A DNA stretch of 64,000 nt. It comes from Oscillospiraceae bacterium (GTDB taxonomy: Bacteria; Bacillota; Clostridia; UMGS1840; HGM11507). The stretch spans positions 37,457-101,456 of the forward strand of contig SVKB01000005.1 in assembly GCA_015068665.1 (NCBI GenBank). Direction: 5' to 3'. A program made the translations under genes and the position numbers. The notes beneath the pieces were generated by a model. The model was not told where the DNA came from, did not search any database, and saw only the letters and a program-made list of their open reading frames with translations. Of this stretch, positions 62,136-64,000 are shown piece after piece. Position 1 is the stretch's first letter. Every line of letters begins with the position of its first letter.

Positions 62136-62449
62136 GGCATATCCGTCCTATCCTTAATGTTGACATAAGTCAACAATTCATGATTTTTAAAAAATCAATT
62201 CATGTTATCGAATAGATAACAATTCATGCACCGTAAGGTGCAATTCACTATGCCGCTTGCGGCATATCATTTTGCATTCTGCATTCTGAATTCTGCATTT
62301 ATATGGCATATCCGTCCTATCCTTAATGTTGATATAAGTCAACAATTCATGATTTTTTAAAAATCAATTCATGTTATCGAACAGATAACAATTCATGCAC
62401 CGTAAGGTGCAATTCACTATGCCGCTTACGGCATATCATTTTGCATTCT
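62136..62449. repeat. Duplicated ATGAATT hairpin array behind the oxidoreductase gene
   Basis: Two gapless 145-base copies, 62136-62280 and 62305-62449, differ at only a handful of positions. Each has five hairpins with linker AATTCAT/AATTCAC (complement of ATGAATT), in copy 1 at 62159-62174, 62182-62196, 62204-62220, 62228-62241 and 62249-62266. Stems and order match the first part of array B after clpC. Between the copies lies a short run of GCATTCTG repeats. The outer end of copy 2 includes the stop codon of the oxidoreductase. Small open frames here are not genes. Confidence 0.88.
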
Positions 62450-63338
62450 ACACCCTGTACTTATCTATCATTACCTCGCCCTTTGTTTTTATGGACTCGT
62501 TAACGGCTAAGATAACCGAAACGTGCTCGGTAAGCTTTGAAATATCCTTACAGGGGTTGTTTTCTTCAACAGCCTTTACAAAGGCTTTCATTTCATCACG
62601 GAAGATATCAGCGCTGTCAATTTCCACAGCTTCGCTTTTTTCACCGTTTATAACAACATAGCTTGGTCGGCAGCTGCTTATTGCAAGGTTTACAAGCTTA
62701 TCGGGATATTTTACGCAAACGGTAAAATTATCATTGGAAAGCACAGTTGTATTAACACTCACAGGGTCATAACCGAAAAGCTCAAGCATTACTTCAACGG
62801 CATGAGGAAGATAGAAGAAAATTCCCTCATAGGGGCAGTCAATATCAGCGGAATGATTGACGGTTGCACCGCGTATCACACCAAAATCACCCTTTTTGAT
62901 TTTTTCCTTTAAACCTTTAATGTCTTTTATATGCTTAAGACCCGAGCCGCCTAAGATTACATTATCATATTTTTCTGCAAGCTCCTTAAGACGTTTAATA
63001 TCTGAAACCGAGCTGCACACAGGCTTATCTATAAATACGGGATAGCCCTTTTTTATAATCTCCTCTGCATAGCCTAAATGCTCGCTTCCGTTTCTTCCGA
63101 GTATCATAAAGGCATTGCACTTTTCACATAATTCTTCAAGGGAATTAACCGCAACCGGAACATTGCCGCCTTTTTCAATAGTAAATTTTATATGCTCTTC
63201 GGTATCGTCAACTCCCCACAGGGCGGTAACTCTTGTATCACCGTTTCTGTAATTTCCGTTTTCATCAGGCACATTACATGCTTCGGCAAAGGACCAGGCA
63301 TGCATACTTAAGGTGCCTATAAGACCAATTTTAATCAT
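62448..63338 (-). CDS. Gfo/Idh/MocA-family oxidoreductase
   Basis: This 296-residue protein has an N-terminal Rossmann NAD(P) domain (IKIGLIGTLSMHAWSF) and, near residue 95, GYPVFIDKPV, whose Lys-Pro is the catalytic/NAD-contacting motif of the family. The C-terminal alpha/beta domain is shorter than usual (family about 340), but no break is seen. Members oxidise sugars, inositols or their derivatives; substrate unknown. RBS AAGGAGG. The stop codon lies in the end of a hairpin repeat. Confidence 0.87.
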   Translation of the reverse strand: MIKIGLIGTLSMHAWSFAEACNVPDENGNYRNGDTRVTALWGVDDTEEHIKFTIEKGGNVPVAVNSLEELCEKCNAFMILGRNGSEHLGYAEEIIKKGYPVFIDKPVCSSVSDIKRLKELAEKYDNVILGGSGLKHIKDIKGLKEKIKKGDFGVIRGATVNHSADIDCPYEGIFFYLPHAVEVMLELFGYDPVSVNTTVLSNDNFTVCVKYPDKLVNLAISSCRPSYVVINGEKSEAVEIDSADIFRDEMKAFVKAVEENNPCKDISKLTEHVSVILAVNESIKTKGEVMIDKYRV

Positions 63339-63408
63339 AGTATTTCCTCCTTAAAATTATAGCAAACTCATTATAAAATTAGTGAACGATTTAGATAACA
63401 CTCTTTTA

Positions 63409-63846
63409 GCTAAATTTTGCAACAAGTTGCAAAGCTAAATTATCTCACTTTATTCGACAGCTAAATTGTTTCTTCGAAACAGCTAAATTAAATTCGCCTT
63501 GTAGCTGACCGAAGGTCAATTTAGCTACGAAGTAATTTAGAGTGCGTTAGCACATTTAGCTCGCCTTCAGGCGAATTTAGCTGAATATATTTAACTTTGA
63601 TAAATATATTCTAAAATCAGTGTACATTTTAGATGTCAAGTTTTTAGCTAAATTTTGAACTAACATTCAAAGCTAAATTATCTCACTTTGTTCGATAGCT
63701 AAATAACTCCTTTGGAGCAGCTAAATTAAATTCGCTTTTAGCGTGTGAAGCACATTTAGCTGCCGCAGTCAATTTAGCTGAACTTGTTCAATTTAGCTCG
63801 CGAAACGCGAATTTAGCTGAATAGATTAACTTTGTTAAATCTATTC
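63409..63846. repeat. Two tandem double-palindromic hairpin arrays F (GCTAAAT / ATTTAGC linkers)
   Basis: The 558-base gap 63339-63896 holds two units about 238 bases apart. In each, the first half uses linker GCTAAAT (copy 1: 63409, 63434, 63460, 63482; copy 2: 63647, 63672, 63698, 63720) and the second half its complement ATTTAGC (copy 1: 63519, 63535, 63554, 63575; copy 2: 63754, 63772, 63791, 63811). Between linkers sit hairpins such as TTTGCAAC/GTTGCAAA, TGTTTC-TTC-GAAACA, TGACC-GAA-GGTCA, TCGCC-TTCA-GGCGA and TCGCG-AAA-CGCGA. Each unit ends in a long AT-rich stem (63582-63611; 63818-63846). Stems differ between the units while linkers stay. Confidence 0.88.
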
Positions 63847-63873
63847 TATCACACCGCCATAAAATTAGCAATC

Positions 63874-63897
63874 AAAAAGAGCCAGAAGGCTCTTTTT
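63874..63897 (-). terminator. Terminator of the right-edge gene
   Basis: AAAAAGAGCC-AGAA-GGCTCTTTTT, overlapping the stop codon of the leftward gene; T-run on the minus strand. Confidence 0.8.
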
Positions 63898-64000
63898 TAT
63901 TCAATAATTTCCAGAGAAACGTCCCCTGTTTCCAGATTCACCGTGTAAGCATAAGTCCCCTTTTCGTGAACCAGCCTTGACGGTACAGACGGGTCAATAG
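63897..64000 (-). CDS. C-terminal part of a gene entering from the right edge
   Basis: The minus strand has an open frame from the window edge to a TAA at 63899-63897, 33 full codons. It ends LVHEKGTYAYTVNLETGD then VSLEIIE, a beta-rich end. A terminator directly after the stop supports a real gene. The product cannot be named from this fragment. Confidence 0.6.
   Translation of the reverse strand, partial: IDPSVPSRLVHEKGTYAYTVNLETGDVSLEIIE

Noticed and set aside
61835..62166. Two overlapping open frames of about 92 residues on the minus strand, and another at 62395-62661 on the plus strand
   Set aside because: They cover the hairpin arrays or the antisense of the oxidoreductase gene; no coding pattern or ribosome-binding site.
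63409..63846. CRISPR-like array
   Set aside because: Repeats of 7 bases with 9-30-base inserts that are themselves palindromic, repeat orientation flipping in mid-array, and no cas genes. This is not a CRISPR.

Overview
The window is a low-GC, gene-dense stretch of a Gram-positive anaerobe, most likely an uncultured spore-forming clostridium of the gut type. The evidence is the ctsR-mcsA-mcsB-clpC operon, a Firmicutes-style division and cell-wall (dcw) cluster, a MurE with the meso-diaminopimelate motif DNPR, SpoVD-, SpoVB- and SleC-like sporulation genes, a WalRK-like two-component system and the [FeFe]-hydrogenase maturase HydG. The genus cannot be read from the sequence. No rRNA, tRNA, CRISPR array, transposase or integrase gene was seen.

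Layout. 1-4.4 kb: rsmE, divergent mrp plus a cysteine-rich small protein, then a purine phosphoribosyltransferase and an NCS2 purine permease. 4.6-9.0 kb: the CtsR stress operon with its operator. 9.0-10.7 kb: an accessory patch with a hairpin array, a SLOG-family gene behind a 40-base operator-like palindrome, an XRE regulator and a MITE-like element. 10.7-26.8 kb: a 16-kb co-oriented dcw cluster read leftward (mraZ, rsmH, ftsL, spoVD/pbp2, murE, murF, mraY, ftsW, murG, murA, ftsQ, a DUF881 gene, sbp, ftsZ, tyrS) from a promoter carrying four AAAGTGGT boxes. 26.9-33.1 kb: degV, then a leftward operon metA, split transketolase, a GNAT-TM1266 fusion and hydG. 33.2-38.9 kb: mreB, and mnmG-walR-walK. 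39-41.7 kb: spoVB-like, mazG, HU. 41.7-42.8 kb: three small helix-turn-helix genes behind a promoter with a perfect LexA-type box. 42.9-48.3 kb: gdhA, a HAD phosphatase, GH20 hexosaminidase, M20 amidohydrolase and a TSCPD protein. 48.3-50.4 kb: a SleC-like spore-cortex enzyme with its domains split over three ORFs. 50.5-54.6 kb: recO, an unknown small gene, a flavin reductase, a cation-efflux pump and an acyltransferase-like protein. 54.7-59.7 kb: one 1654-residue TIR-NACHT protein. 59.8-64 kb: an AEC transporter, a creatininase-like hydrolase, a repeat-filled gap, a Gfo/Idh/MocA oxidoreductase, more repeats, and a gene entering from the right edge.

The most unusual feature is a set of non-coding arrays, at about 2.3, 9.1, 10.6, 28.0, 61.9-62.4 and 63.4-63.8 kb, made of short perfect hairpins whose stems all differ, joined by linkers of exactly 7 nt. 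Four linker families occur: ATGAATT, ATATCGA, ATATCAC-like and ATTTAGC/GCTAAAT. In several loci the same composite order recurs: gene stop codon, ATGAATT array, a terminator-like hairpin with a constant ATGCC-type tip and a variable stem, then an ATATCGA array. The polarity is the same relative to the gene upstream. I do not recognise this as a named repeat family. The other main candidates for new biology are the TIR-NACHT protein and the SOS-boxed regulator cassette.

Several start codons were chosen from ribosome-binding sites rather than the longest open frame: the XRE gene, murA, murG, mraZ (TTG), degV, spoVB-like, the HAD gene, the M20 gene, the first cassette gene and the AEC gene (TTG).
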